Below the pieces are notes generated by a model. It did no database searches, was not told the DNA's origin, and saw only the letters and a program-made list of their open reading frames with translations. Of a DNA stretch of 64,000 nucleotides, positions 44,146-53,514 are shown piece after piece. The DNA comes from Chitinophaga rhizophila (lineage in GTDB: Bacteria; Bacteroidota; Bacteroidia; Chitinophagales; Chitinophagaceae): NCBI RefSeq assembly GCF_019492185.1, contig NZ_JAICCF010000002.1:558001-622000 (forward strand), written 5' to 3'. Positions within the stretch are counted from its first letter, which is position 1. Every line of letters begins with the position of its first letter. A program made the position numbers and the translations under genes.

Positions 44146-44685
44146 CTACTCCAACAGCAGCTCCCTCACCGTATCCTTACCCGGTAAATCTACTGCTATC
44201 ACTCTCACACAGCCCCCCACAGGCAGCTTCGCCACCCTGTAATACCAGTCTACGCCATTACGACTCACTGTGGCCTGCCCGCTCTCCGTAACTTTACCCT
44301 CCGCATCCACTACCTGCACCTTCACCTCTGCCACCCGGAACTCGTCTTTAGCAGTCACTATCCCCTCCTGCTCCTCCAACCGGATTTGCTGGATCTCCGG
44401 CGAATGATAAGCATCCTTCACTGCCATATTATAGGCATTCTGACCCGGCCCGGCCAGCGACGTATAATACGCACGCAACTCCGGATCATTCAGCAGCTGC
44501 TGCGCAAGCGCCGCCGCCAATCTCATTTTTTGCCTTGCTTCCAGCTGCTTTGCCGTAGGCTTTGTCGTCGAAGGCCCACGCTTCTTCGCCATAATAATCT
44601 GCCCGTTCCGCTCATAAATGGTCATCAATCTGCCAATAGAGCCCCGCACCAGCTGCAGGAGTATATTATCCTTTACAATAGCCAT
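44146..44685 (-). CDS. Conserved Bacteroidota hypothetical protein
   Basis: The 179-residue protein begins MAIVKDNILLQLVRGSIGRLMTIYERNGQIIMAKKRG, a beta-rich start I recognise in outline from uncharacterised Bacteroidota proteins, in which MAxVK-NP-L-G--G-(L/I)G and a basic stretch follow. It continues with a helical KQLEARQKMRLAAALAQQLLNDPELRAYYTSLA segment and a C-terminal beta domain (EFRVAEVKVQVVDAEGKVTESGQATVSRNGVDWYYRV), similar in tone to small Ig-like folds. No signal peptide, no motif. It is monocistronic. Function unknown. Confidence 0.65.
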   Translation of the reverse strand: MAIVKDNILLQLVRGSIGRLMTIYERNGQIIMAKKRGPSTTKPTAKQLEARQKMRLAAALAQQLLNDPELRAYYTSLAGPGQNAYNMAVKDAYHSPEIQQIRLEEQEGIVTAKDEFRVAEVKVQVVDAEGKVTESGQATVSRNGVDWYYRVAKLPVGGCVRVIAVDLPGKDTVRELLLE

Positions 44686-44908
44686 GTCAGTTCAATTTTG
44701 AGGTTCCAATCCCTAAGTTACGACCTGTTACTGCTATGGTATTTATACTGTACCAACACTAATACTACATCTGAAGTACACTTTATTATCCCGGGGATAT
44801 ACAGGTGTACTCTACATGTACTTTTGGATACACTATGATATCGAAGATTGACTCACACATAACAGATGGATATTCACCAAAAACACACCCACAACTGCTG
44901 GTAAAAAG

Positions 44909-44945
44909 AAGAGGACGCTTCGTTATCGAAGCGTCCTCTTCTTTT
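44909..44945 (-). terminator. Terminator of the mazG/sensor kinase operon
   Basis: A perfect 14-bp stem AAGAGGACGCTTCG (44909-44922) with CGAAGCGTCCTCTT (44927-44940) and a TTAT loop; minus strand tail CTTTTTAC. A T-rich tail on the plus strand would allow both directions. The rest of 44686-44993 holds no gene; short GTACAC/GTGTAC repeats are visible near 44776-44814. Confidence 0.85.
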
Positions 44946-44993
44946 TATCAGCTGCCAGGACCCATCAGGGATACCTTGCTATATGTTTGCGTG

Positions 44994-47900
44994 TTAATCT
45001 TTGTTTTTCTCCAACGGTAACCTGACATAGAAAGTTGTACCGACGGTCAACTGGGTCTCAAACCAGATCTCCCCTCTCGCCTGCTCTACAATGTTCTTAC
45101 ACATCGCTAGTCCAAGGCCGGTACCAGAGTTTTTCGTGGTGAAGTTCGGAACGAAGATCTTTGGCTGTATCTCAGGGGGAATACCTTCGCCATTATCTTC
45201 TACACTCACTACTACCCAGTCATCGTCTGTCTGTGTCATGGCTATATTGACCTGCCCTTCCCTGCCTTCCGGTAATGCCTGTACCGCATTTTGCAACAGA
45301 TTGGTAAATAACCTGTTCATCTGCGTTTTATCGGCAAATACATAAAAGGCTTTCCCTGGCGTTGTGAAGTGGATACTACAATGCTCGTGTATCTGGTAAA
45401 GATCTTTAAGCGAGTGCAGTACCTCATTTAACAACAACACCTCGCTGTTGGCTTCATCAATACGGGAGAATGCAGAAAAATCTGATGCAATATTTGCCAG
45501 GTGTTCTATCTGCTCAACCAGTGTATGTGCAACGTTTTTTGACAGCTGTTTCACATTCGGAGCATCGTTATCAATAGCGCGCTGCAGATACTGAATGCTG
45601 AGCTTCATCGGCGTCAGCGGATTCTTAATCTCGTGCGCTACCTGCCTGGCCATTTCCCTCCACGCCCCTTCCCGCTCGCTCTTTGCAAGCCTGGCTGCAC
45701 TCACCTCCAGTTTACGCACCATCTTATTATACTCCTTTACCAACGCACCGATTTCATCATCCTTTTCCCACTCAATCTCATCATTCTGCTGCCCGAGGTT
45801 TACATGGCGCAGCTTCTCTGTTACGAGGGAGAATGATTTGGTAATAGAATTAGTGATGAGCAATGCCAGCAAACCGGCTATCAGGAAGATAAATGCATTA
45901 AAATTGATCAGTGCTACCAGGAAGTTGGAGATCTGCTGATTCAGCTCTGTCTGCGTAGCAAAATAAGGCACGTTCAGGTAGGCATAGATTTCTCCGCTAT
46001 TGCTGCGTAAAGGCGCATAACCGGAGAGGTATTTCATAGTACCGATCTTCTCTTTCTGTATCCACTGGATCTTCGGCTCACGGTATAATTGCAGGAATGC
46101 ATCCGGATTGATTTTCCGCGACAACAATCCCTTTTCAGTGATCAATGGTTGCGTCGTTACCTGCAGATTCCCATCCCTGTCATAAATGTTGATGTCCAGT
46201 GCGCGTTCATCCGCAATCTCTGCCATCGCAGCTGTCAGGCCAGCCTGGAATATAGGATCATACAGATCTTCAATATCATCAAACATACGCTGGTTTTCAA
46301 AAACCTTTTCAACATCGCGGGATACCTCGTTGATCGTGCGGCTGAGACGTTCTTTATTCTCTCTCTCCGAGCGGTCGATGAAAAACAGGATCGTTGTCAG
46401 ACCCAATATGATAAAGGCAAATACTACAATGAAGATAATAGTACCATGCACTTTTTTACGGATGCTGATATTGATCAGCGTCTTCAGATTACCAATACGC
46501 ATCCTCGCTTTCACCATCAGATCCAGTACTCTGTAGATAGCGATAATTAACAGGAACAGGCAGAACATCCATGCAAACAAGGTGATGAACTCCACAAAAC
46601 TCCTGCTCTCTTTCACAACGATGACCACCTTGTCTTTCGAGGCTTTGTAAATAAGCCGGGAAAAGCCTTTCTCTGATTCTACAGTGATCTCTTCCTTCGG
46701 AATATCTGACGCATATAATCTGACAGGAAACGCAAAATCATTGTTGTTACTGACCAGTTCACCCTGATCATAAATAGCGTAGGAATAAGTAGCGGAAGAT
46801 TCTTTCTCAGGGTCATAGATATCTCCATCTACGAGCAGCTCCGGATATAAGCGTTGGGTATTGACAACGGCGGGTGTCAGTTCATATATCAGGTAACCGG
46901 AAGGCACGCCATTTCTGTAAAAATCTTTACGTCCGATGTAGCTGTAATCATTAAAGCTGCGTTCATTATAGTAAAGCTCATTTCCTATCAGTTCTGATCC
47001 CATCAGCATACGTCTGCTGAGTGTGGGAAACGTAGACGTATCGCCACCATAGATGGGTTCAAAGTATTCGTTGAAAGGATAGAAACCAACATTGAATTTC
47101 CCCAGATATCCTTTGAAATACTTTTGTTTCAGTTCATTTTCCAGCATCCCTCTGGGCACACTTCTACCCGTGCCGGCACCTTGCTGGAAGAACAAGTGCA
47201 GCAGTTCGTCTTCCTCCATCTGCCGGGTAACGTCTGTAAGCAGCATTTCCACATAAGGATCTTTTTGCTTGGAGAGTTCGACAGCCATACGTTCCCGCAG
47301 ACTGATCTCTTTTTTATCATTGTAATACACCAATGCAGCGGAGGTCGTGATGGTAAGCAGGAACAGCCAGAAAAGGAAGGGTACTGTAGCCAGACTATTC
47401 TCAAAACGCCAGGACAGTGTGTCGAGTAATACAACATAAAGTATCAGCCAGATGACCATGGCTACCGAGTAATAAAGATCCGGATTCTGCAGGCGGAATG
47501 CCAGCCACACAACACCTACAATGGCCAGGAAGAAGTATTTGGTACGATGGCGGAAGTTGGTCAGTTCATTCAGCAGATAGTTAATAATCTGTGAGAAGAA
47601 GAGGAAACTGAAAGAGATAAAACCAAGGATAATAAAGCCGATAATGCTGTATTCATTCAGGCTGAAAGGGTTGGCCACATCAAAAGAGATCCTGGAGTCA
47701 ATAACGAGACTCTGGATCAGTTGCGACAGAAATTCTCCTACCACATACATGATGAAACTGGCAAGAATGATGACCACACGTTGCTGCCCACGGTTTGTTA
47801 CTTTCGGTGGCTTGATTGTCTTTACGTGTTCACGGAAAAAGAGTAATAGCCAGAAGCCTAGCAGCACGTTCAGCAACAGGTCTCCGAGCGACCGGAATAC

Positions 47901-48773
47901 TTCATCCTTTGCATAGATCAGCGGAGTGAAGATATTGAGCGTACGCAGGTTGAACGGGAAAGGGTAGACATAACTCAGTACACGGCTGAATATGATGACG
48001 GCAAACAGGAAGAAGAAACCGTATATCGGGTTCTTTTGCCTGGTGAGCATAGTGGCAAACAGGTTAATGAAAATCAGTACGCAGATGCAGCCCAGCACGC
48101 GCAGGATGACACTGAGCAGGTTAGGCGGCCCAGTATCGAGTGCACGATCGTAATAGAGATAGAACAATATCAGGTTCTGCCCGTTCAGCACCGGAATACC
48201 CGGCGGTTTGAGGTGAATGGTATATTCCATTCCCAGGGCAGGTTTATTGTGAAAATGATCGACGAGGTAATTATTGCTGAGACTATACTCCATCATGACA
48301 GGGATAGCGGCCATGAGATAGCGCTCATGCCCTTTCTGCCGGGAGGGAAGTTTTTTACAGACTACTTCGTAGTAACCGTTCTTCAGTTTCAGAAAGCGGA
48401 TACCTGGCTGGAGGGGTGCCTGCCACTCTTCCGGCAGCACCAGGTTAGTGCTCCAGTATACCAGCCAGCGGCTGGCAGTACTGCTATCATAGGCAAATAC
48501 ATGGAATCCGAGATCAGAGATCCTTTTCTCTTCTTCTTCATCATGATCGCGGGCGAAGATATGCTCCATCAGGGTGGTATCTTCCGACAGTTCCTGGAAA
48601 GCCTCTTCCCGCAACTGGATACTTTTTTCCAGACTGCGTTTTACCCCCTGCGGAGAAGAGTAGTAAGACCAGTAATTGCTGAAAAGGAAGGAGAAAGTGA
48701 ACAACCATGCAGCAATGATCAGGAGGTACCCATGGCGGATGAAGAAGATCCTTATTTCTTTGATATCCAGCAA
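44994..48773 (-). CDS. Large multi-spanning sensor histidine kinase (NtrY-like core)
   Basis: At 1259 residues it is unusually large. It has an N-terminal TM (about 15-35), an extracytoplasmic region (about 40-225), then some seven to nine TM segments (about 215-500), a second extracytoplasmic sensor (about 510-710), TM pairs near 715 and 765, a third periplasmic part, TM, a HAMP linker (TEKLRHVNLGQQNDEIEWEKDDEIGALVKEYN) and the kinase core: WREMARQVAHEIKNPLTPMKLSIQYL (His near 1045), NLLQNAVQALP, EDNGEGIPP and TGLGLAMCKNIVEQARGEI. The core resembles NtrY-type kinases. It starts 5 nt after mazG, and no response regulator gene is adjacent, so the partner is elsewhere. Confidence 0.93.
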   Translation of the reverse strand: MLDIKEIRIFFIRHGYLLIIAAWLFTFSFLFSNYWSYYSSPQGVKRSLEKSIQLREEAFQELSEDTTLMEHIFARDHDEEEEKRISDLGFHVFAYDSSTASRWLVYWSTNLVLPEEWQAPLQPGIRFLKLKNGYYEVVCKKLPSRQKGHERYLMAAIPVMMEYSLSNNYLVDHFHNKPALGMEYTIHLKPPGIPVLNGQNLILFYLYYDRALDTGPPNLLSVILRVLGCICVLIFINLFATMLTRQKNPIYGFFFLFAVIIFSRVLSYVYPFPFNLRTLNIFTPLIYAKDEVFRSLGDLLLNVLLGFWLLLFFREHVKTIKPPKVTNRGQQRVVIILASFIMYVVGEFLSQLIQSLVIDSRISFDVANPFSLNEYSIIGFIILGFISFSFLFFSQIINYLLNELTNFRHRTKYFFLAIVGVVWLAFRLQNPDLYYSVAMVIWLILYVVLLDTLSWRFENSLATVPFLFWLFLLTITTSAALVYYNDKKEISLRERMAVELSKQKDPYVEMLLTDVTRQMEEDELLHLFFQQGAGTGRSVPRGMLENELKQKYFKGYLGKFNVGFYPFNEYFEPIYGGDTSTFPTLSRRMLMGSELIGNELYYNERSFNDYSYIGRKDFYRNGVPSGYLIYELTPAVVNTQRLYPELLVDGDIYDPEKESSATYSYAIYDQGELVSNNNDFAFPVRLYASDIPKEEITVESEKGFSRLIYKASKDKVVIVVKESRSFVEFITLFAWMFCLFLLIIAIYRVLDLMVKARMRIGNLKTLINISIRKKVHGTIIFIVVFAFIILGLTTILFFIDRSERENKERLSRTINEVSRDVEKVFENQRMFDDIEDLYDPIFQAGLTAAMAEIADERALDINIYDRDGNLQVTTQPLITEKGLLSRKINPDAFLQLYREPKIQWIQKEKIGTMKYLSGYAPLRSNSGEIYAYLNVPYFATQTELNQQISNFLVALINFNAFIFLIAGLLALLITNSITKSFSLVTEKLRHVNLGQQNDEIEWEKDDEIGALVKEYNKMVRKLEVSAARLAKSEREGAWREMARQVAHEIKNPLTPMKLSIQYLQRAIDNDAPNVKQLSKNVAHTLVEQIEHLANIASDFSAFSRIDEANSEVLLLNEVLHSLKDLYQIHEHCSIHFTTPGKAFYVFADKTQMNRLFTNLLQNAVQALPEGREGQVNIAMTQTDDDWVVVSVEDNGEGIPPEIQPKIFVPNFTTKNSGTGLGLAMCKNIVEQARGEIWFETQLTVGTTFYVRLPLEKNKD

Positions 48774-48778
48774 CTTCT

Positions 48779-49546
48779 TTATTTTTCTGATTTTTTCACT
48801 TCGTTCCAGAGGGCGTCCATTTCGGTAAGGGACATTTCATCGAGCGCTTTGCCCTGTGCGACAGCCATCTGCTCCATCTGCTGAAAGCGGCGGATGAATT
48901 TCTTGTTGGTACGTTCCAGGGCATTTTCCGCATCTACTTTCAGAAAGCGGGAGTAATTGACCAGTGAGAACATCACATCGCCAAACTCGTCTTCTATCCG
49001 GTCAGGCTGCCCCAGCTGCACTACTTCATGCAGTTCATCCATTTCTTCTTTTAACTTATCCCACACCTGTTCAGCATTATCCCATTCAAATCCTACCTTT
49101 TGAGCTTTGGACTGAAGGCGCATGGCTTTGACCAGGGCAGGCAGCGATACCGGCACGCCACTGAGCACAGAGGATTTGCCTTCTTTCAGTTTCAGTTTTT
49201 CCCAGTTCTGTTTTACCTCTTCTTCCGTTTCTGCTTTTACGTCGCCATAGATATGCGGATGGCGGTAGATGAGTTTATCACAGATACCGTTGATAACATC
49301 CTCTATGGTAAACTGCTGCTGCTCCTTGCCTATTTTGGCATAAAATACGATGTGCAGCAGGAGATCTCCCAGCTCCTCACGAATTGATTTCCAGTCCTGT
49401 TCAGTTATGGCGTCTGCCAGTTCATACAATTCTTCTATGGTTTGCTGACGTAGCGTCTGGATAGTCTGTTTCCTGTCCCAGGGACATTTTTCCCGCAGAT
49501 CGTCCATGATTTCCAGCAGGCGGTTGAAGGCAGAAGTATTTTCCAT
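48779..49546 (-). CDS. mazG: Nucleoside triphosphate pyrophosphohydrolase MazG
   Basis: The 255-residue enzyme hydrolyses NTPs and dNTPs to the monophosphate, cleaning nucleotide pools. It has the duplicated MazG layout: LREKCPWDRKQTIQTLRQQTIEELYELADAI and EELGDLLLHIVFYAKIG in the first half, with the second module LPALVKAMRLQSKAQKVGFEWDN, EEMDELHE and EDEFGDVMFSLVNYSRFLKVDAE in the second. The Glu/Asp clusters are the metal ligands. It heads an operon with the large sensor kinase. A TATATTTG -7 box lies 5 nt before its ATG (49558-49551, minus), suggesting a very short leader. Confidence 0.95.
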   Translation of the reverse strand: MENTSAFNRLLEIMDDLREKCPWDRKQTIQTLRQQTIEELYELADAITEQDWKSIREELGDLLLHIVFYAKIGKEQQQFTIEDVINGICDKLIYRHPHIYGDVKAETEEEVKQNWEKLKLKEGKSSVLSGVPVSLPALVKAMRLQSKAQKVGFEWDNAEQVWDKLKEEMDELHEVVQLGQPDRIEDEFGDVMFSLVNYSRFLKVDAENALERTNKKFIRRFQQMEQMAVAQGKALDEMSLTEMDALWNEVKKSEK

Positions 49547-49608
49547 CTGTCAAATATAAAAAATTCCCGCAGGGGGAAAGTTTGCAGAGGGATTTATGTT
49601 AATTTCTT

Positions 49609-49642
49609 TTTGTTGACAGATAGGGCATTTTAGTTACATTTG
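49609..49642 (+). promoter_or_regulatory. Promoter of tex
   Basis: TACATTTG (49635-49642) is preceded by TTG (49613-49615) at 19 nt. The leader of about 40 nt contains CCGGTT and AACCGG complements (49645-49662) that can form a small hairpin before the ATG. Confidence 0.65.
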
Positions 49643-49684
49643 CCGCCGGTTTTGGTTAACCGGAAAACCATTAATTTTTAGTTC

Positions 49685-51955
49685 ATGAATAGCAAACACA
49701 TTGCGCTAATTTCAGCGGAGCTGAATATTTCAGCGCGACAAGCGGAGAACACCATGAATTTGCTGAGTGAGGGATCAACCGTTCCCTTTATCAGCCGATA
49801 CCGTAAGGAAGTGACCGGTAGTCTGGACGAGGTACAGATCGGAAAGATCGAAGACCTGCAGAAACGCTACAAGGAAGTGGATGAACGCCGCGCATTCATT
49901 ATTAAAACCATCACAGATCAGGAGAAAATGACGCCTGAACTGTTGGGGAAACTTGAAGGCACCTGGGCTCTTACTGAACTGGAAGATATTTATCTGCCGT
50001 ATAAACCGAAACGTAAGACCAGAGGTACTCAGGCTATCGAAAAAGGTCTGGAGCCGCTGGCAAAACTGCTCTTTGAACAACAGGAAGCTGCACCGCTGAC
50101 TGCTGCTGAAGGGTTCCTGAACGAACAGGTAGCGTCTACTGATGAAGCGCTGAAAGGTGCGCGTGATATCATGGCGGAATGGATCAACGAAAATGCTGAA
50201 GTGCGTGATAAATTGCGTAAGCTGTTCACACATACTTCAGTACTGACATCCAAAGTGATAGAAGGTAAAGAAGAAGAAGGCGCTAAATACAAAGACTACT
50301 TCGATTTCAGCGAAGAGATCCATGCTATCCCTTCTCACAGGGTACTGGCTATTCTGCGTGGTGAATCAGAAGGGTTCCTGTATGCCACCATTAATCCGGT
50401 GGAAGAAGAGGCTACTGATATTATCAACAAGCAATTCGTTACCGGTAACAACGATAGCAGCAAACAGGTGGAAAAAGCAGCCGCTGATTCCTACAAACGC
50501 CTGCTGCGTCCTTCGCTGGAAAACGAGTTCCGTGCATTATCCAAAGAGAAAGCTGATGCAGAAGCGATCGAGGTATTTGCAGAAAACCTCCGTCAACTGC
50601 TACTGGCTGCTCCACTGGGGCCAAAGGCGGTTATCGCCATTGATCCGGGTTACAGAACTGGTTGTAAAGTAGTTGCACTGGATAACCAGGGTAACATGCT
50701 GGACAATGACGTGATCTATCCGCTGGAGAAAAACTATAAGAGAGATGACGCTGAAGCCCTGCTGAAAAAATGGGCAGAAAGATATGACACTGCTGCTATT
50801 GCCGTAGGTAATGGTACTGCAGGCCGTGAGACGGAAGAGTTTGTGAAAAAGATCGACTTTGGTAAGAAAGTTAACGTGTTCATGGTGAATGAGAGCGGTG
50901 CTTCTGTTTACTCTGCATCTGAAGTAGCAAGAGAAGAATTTCCTGAATTTGATGTAACCGTTCGTGGTGCTGTATCTATTGGCCGCAGGCTGATTGATCC
51001 ACTGGCTGAACTGGTAAAAATAGATCCTAAAGCCATTGGTGTAGGCCAGTACCAGCACGATGTGAATCAATCCAGCCTGAAACAGAGCCTGGACAGAGTG
51101 GTGATCAGCTGTGTGAACAATGTAGGTGTAAACCTCAACACTGCCTCTAAGCACCTGCTGGCATATGTATCCGGTCTGGGTCCTTCCCTGGCTGAAAACA
51201 TTGTCAAATACCGTAAGGAAAATGGCGCATTCAGAAACCGTAAAGAGCTGAAGAAAGTAACCCGTCTGGGTGAAAAAGCATTTGAACAGTGTGCGGGCTT
51301 CTTACGTATTGAAAACGGAGACAATCCGCTGGATAACTCAGCAGTACACCCTGAGCGTTATTCCCTGATCGAATCCATGGCAACCAAACAGCAATGTACT
51401 GTTCAGGATCTGATGGCGAAAGAAGACCTCCGCAAGAAGATCAATCCGAAGGAATATGTGAGTGAAGAAGTTGGTCTCCTGACCCTGGAAGACATCCTGA
51501 AAGAGCTGGATAAACCTAGCCGCGACCCACGTGACGAGATCGCTATCTTTGAATATGCGGAAGGTATCCGTACCATGGAAGACCTGAAAGTAGGTATGAC
51601 ATTACCAGGTGTAGTGACCAATATTACCAATTTCGGTGCTTTTGTGGACGTTGGCGTGAAACAGGATGGTCTGGTACACATTTCCCACCTGAGCAATCGT
51701 TTCATCAGTAATCCGAATGAAGCAGTTAAACTGAATCAGAAGGTAACAGTAACGGTGCTTGAGGTAGATCCTTCCCGTAAGCGTATTTCTTTGTCTATGA
51801 AAGACAATGAAGCGCCACAGGCAAGTAACAGCGGGCAGCGCAGGGAGAGGAAAGAAGGTGGTAACAGTGGCAACAGACCTGCTAAACAAGGCGCACCTGC
51901 ACCATTGAATGATTTCCAGGCGAAGCTGGCAGAGCTGAAGAAGAAGTTCAACTAA
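49685..51955 (+). CDS. tex: RNA-binding transcription accessory protein Tex
   Basis: The 756-residue protein has the full Tex layout: N-terminal helical Tex domain (ISARQAENTMNLLSEGSTVPFISRYRKEVTG), YqgF/RNase H-like domain (KAVIAIDPGYRTGCKVVALD, about 315-440), helix-hairpin-helix repeats (VGVNLNTASKHLLAYVSGLGPSLAENIVKYRKENG) and an S1 domain near 640-710 (GMTLPGVVTNITNFGAFVDVGVKQDGLVHISHLS). The tail is basic and Gly/Asn-rich before a final helix. Tex binds nucleic acids and acts on stalled transcription; exact role uncertain in this phylum. Confidence 0.96.
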   Translation: MNSKHIALISAELNISARQAENTMNLLSEGSTVPFISRYRKEVTGSLDEVQIGKIEDLQKRYKEVDERRAFIIKTITDQEKMTPELLGKLEGTWALTELEDIYLPYKPKRKTRGTQAIEKGLEPLAKLLFEQQEAAPLTAAEGFLNEQVASTDEALKGARDIMAEWINENAEVRDKLRKLFTHTSVLTSKVIEGKEEEGAKYKDYFDFSEEIHAIPSHRVLAILRGESEGFLYATINPVEEEATDIINKQFVTGNNDSSKQVEKAAADSYKRLLRPSLENEFRALSKEKADAEAIEVFAENLRQLLLAAPLGPKAVIAIDPGYRTGCKVVALDNQGNMLDNDVIYPLEKNYKRDDAEALLKKWAERYDTAAIAVGNGTAGRETEEFVKKIDFGKKVNVFMVNESGASVYSASEVAREEFPEFDVTVRGAVSIGRRLIDPLAELVKIDPKAIGVGQYQHDVNQSSLKQSLDRVVISCVNNVGVNLNTASKHLLAYVSGLGPSLAENIVKYRKENGAFRNRKELKKVTRLGEKAFEQCAGFLRIENGDNPLDNSAVHPERYSLIESMATKQQCTVQDLMAKEDLRKKINPKEYVSEEVGLLTLEDILKELDKPSRDPRDEIAIFEYAEGIRTMEDLKVGMTLPGVVTNITNFGAFVDVGVKQDGLVHISHLSNRFISNPNEAVKLNQKVTVTVLEVDPSRKRISLSMKDNEAPQASNSGQRRERKEGGNSGNRPAKQGAPAPLNDFQAKLAELKKKFN

Positions 51956-52014
51956 CAGCATGTAGTCAGCCATCAGGTAATAAAAATGAGTGGCCGGCAG
52001 GCTGCTGTATATAC

Positions 52015-52055
52015 AAAAAGGCGGTTAGGATCAAGTGATCTTAACCGCCTTTTTT
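52015..52055 (+). terminator. Terminator of tex
   Basis: A 19-bp near-perfect stem (52015-52033 with 52036-52054) including GGCGGTTAGGATCA, with one G-U wobble on the plus strand and a 2-nt loop or longer after fraying, is followed by TTTTTT. Confidence 0.87.
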
Positions 52056-52134
52056 ATGCCGCTGAAGGTCTGAGATAACTGTTGTGCCATTAACGCAGGA
52101 TGGCTACTAGCCCGACCTGTAATAAGGCGTATGT

Positions 52135-52653
52135 TCAGGAAGGGAACTTGGTTTTCCACCTTAAAAGCTTTTCCGGAAAAGCGGAATCGCTTCTTTCACT
52201 GAAGAGCGTGACTATACCATTCACCGCAATGCCAACATAGATTATATCACGGCGCATATCAATAGCCAGGGCCGCTTCATCTGCACCGCAATAATGGCGG
52301 AGGCAACCTTGATTGTAGAGGACATCATTTTCCAGTTCTACAGGAGGAGTGACGTCAAACCGTTCCGAGAAGGCAGCATTTTCTGCATCCAGTAGTGTCT
52401 TAATGCGGGAACGCAGAGGTTCCTGCTGTAACATAGACGTCTCACTGATGTACTTACCTTCAAAGTGTTCAAACGACTGCCAGGAGGCAACCGGAGTGGG
52501 TTCAATGTTGTCGGCGATGGTCATCATGGTGTCTGTTGCGGGTGGAGGAGCTCCTCCTTGTTGCTGACTGTCCTTTTTAACGGCCGGTTCTTTGCATCCC
52601 AGGATACAGGCAGCTACCAGATATACTGCTGCCAGGTGTTTGTTCTTGGTCAT
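52135..52653 (-). CDS. Lipoprotein with C-x-x-H-x-C motif (lysozyme-inhibitor-like?)
   Basis: This 172-residue lipoprotein has its lipobox at Cys20 (LGC then KEPAVKKD). A Gln/Gly/Pro-rich linker precedes a domain from about residue 60. Residues 117-122 read CLRHYC, followed by GADEAALAIDMRRDIIYVGI. In Ivy-type lysozyme inhibitors a CKPHDC loop of the same C-x-x-H-x-C form inserts its His into the lysozyme active site, and the sequence around is also a beta strand then a basic turn. The similarity is limited to this loop. If correct it would protect peptidoglycan from host or competitor lysozyme. Otherwise function unknown. Confidence 0.5.
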   Translation of the reverse strand: MTKNKHLAAVYLVAACILGCKEPAVKKDSQQQGGAPPPATDTMMTIADNIEPTPVASWQSFEHFEGKYISETSMLQQEPLRSRIKTLLDAENAAFSERFDVTPPVELENDVLYNQGCLRHYCGADEAALAIDMRRDIIYVGIAVNGIVTLFSERSDSAFPEKLLRWKTKFPS

Positions 52654-52726
52654 GGTGTAAAATACGAATTGCTAACTGTGTACTACGTGGCAATGACAGT
52701 GCATGATTGGGCCTGTAATACACAGC

Positions 52727-53506
52727 TTATTTTCCTTTAAATACAGGTGTTCTTTTGTCAACAAAAGCCTGCATGCCTTCTTTCTGGTCTTCAGAAGAAA
52801 ACAGCAGGTAAAAGTTCTTACGTTCAAAGTGCAGGCCTTCTTCGAGACTGCTGTCGAATGCTTTCAGGACGGATTCTTTGGCCATCTTTACGGCCAGCGG
52901 ACTAAGCGATGCTATAGTAGATGCCAGCCGGATTGCTTCTTCCAGGTAAAGTTCAACAGGTACTACCCTGTTGATAAGGCCTGCCTGGGCAGCTTCATCT
53001 GCCGTAATAAAGCGGCCGGTTAATACCATTTCCATGGCCAGTGCTTTGCCTACGGCACGGGTAAGGCGTTGAGTTCCGCCTGCGCCAGGCATTACGCCTA
53101 TCTTTATTTCAGGTTGTCCGAACCGTGCAGTTTCACTGGCAATGATCATATCACAGAGCATTACCAGTTCACATCCCCCTCCTAATGCGAAACCGCTTAC
53201 TGCGGCAATCAACGGTTTTTTGGTTTTCTTTATTGTGTCCCAGGTACTGAATTGATCAATATTATACATATCCATTGCGGTTTTACCCGCCATCTGTTTG
53301 ATGTCAGCGCCTGCGGCAAAAGCTTTCTCATTACCGCTGATGATGATTACGCGAACATTGTCATCCGCATCCAATACTTTCAATGCGTCCCTGAGTTCTC
53401 CCATGAGTTCAAGGTTCAGTGCATTCAGTTCTTTGGGGCGGTTTAACTGTATGTGAGCCACATAGGGGGCTACCTGCTGGTGTATGATTATAAATTGTGG
53501 TTGCAT
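52727..53506 (-). CDS. Enoyl-CoA hydratase/isomerase family protein
   Basis: The 259-residue crotonase-fold protein has HIQLNRPKELNALNLELMGEL, IISGNEKAFAAGADIKQM (oxyanion hole), PLIAAVSGFALGGGCELVMLCDMIIAS, and FGQPEIKIGVMPGAGGTQRLTRAVGKA with the catalytic Glu, ending EGLHFERKNFYLLFSSEDQKEGMQAFVDKRTPVF. This is the usual 2-enoyl-CoA hydratase pattern (beta-oxidation). It follows the DUF3667 gene by 8 nt on the same strand, so the two are co-transcribed, without an obvious functional link. Confidence 0.94.
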   Translation of the reverse strand: MQPQFIIIHQQVAPYVAHIQLNRPKELNALNLELMGELRDALKVLDADDNVRVIIISGNEKAFAAGADIKQMAGKTAMDMYNIDQFSTWDTIKKTKKPLIAAVSGFALGGGCELVMLCDMIIASETARFGQPEIKIGVMPGAGGTQRLTRAVGKALAMEMVLTGRFITADEAAQAGLINRVVPVELYLEEAIRLASTIASLSPLAVKMAKESVLKAFDSSLEEGLHFERKNFYLLFSSEDQKEGMQAFVDKRTPVFKGK

Positions 53507-53514
53507 TCCTCAAT

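Noticed and set aside
48036..48884. Plus-strand 282-codon frame
   Set aside because: Fully antisense to the sensor kinase and the mazG end, with no motif.
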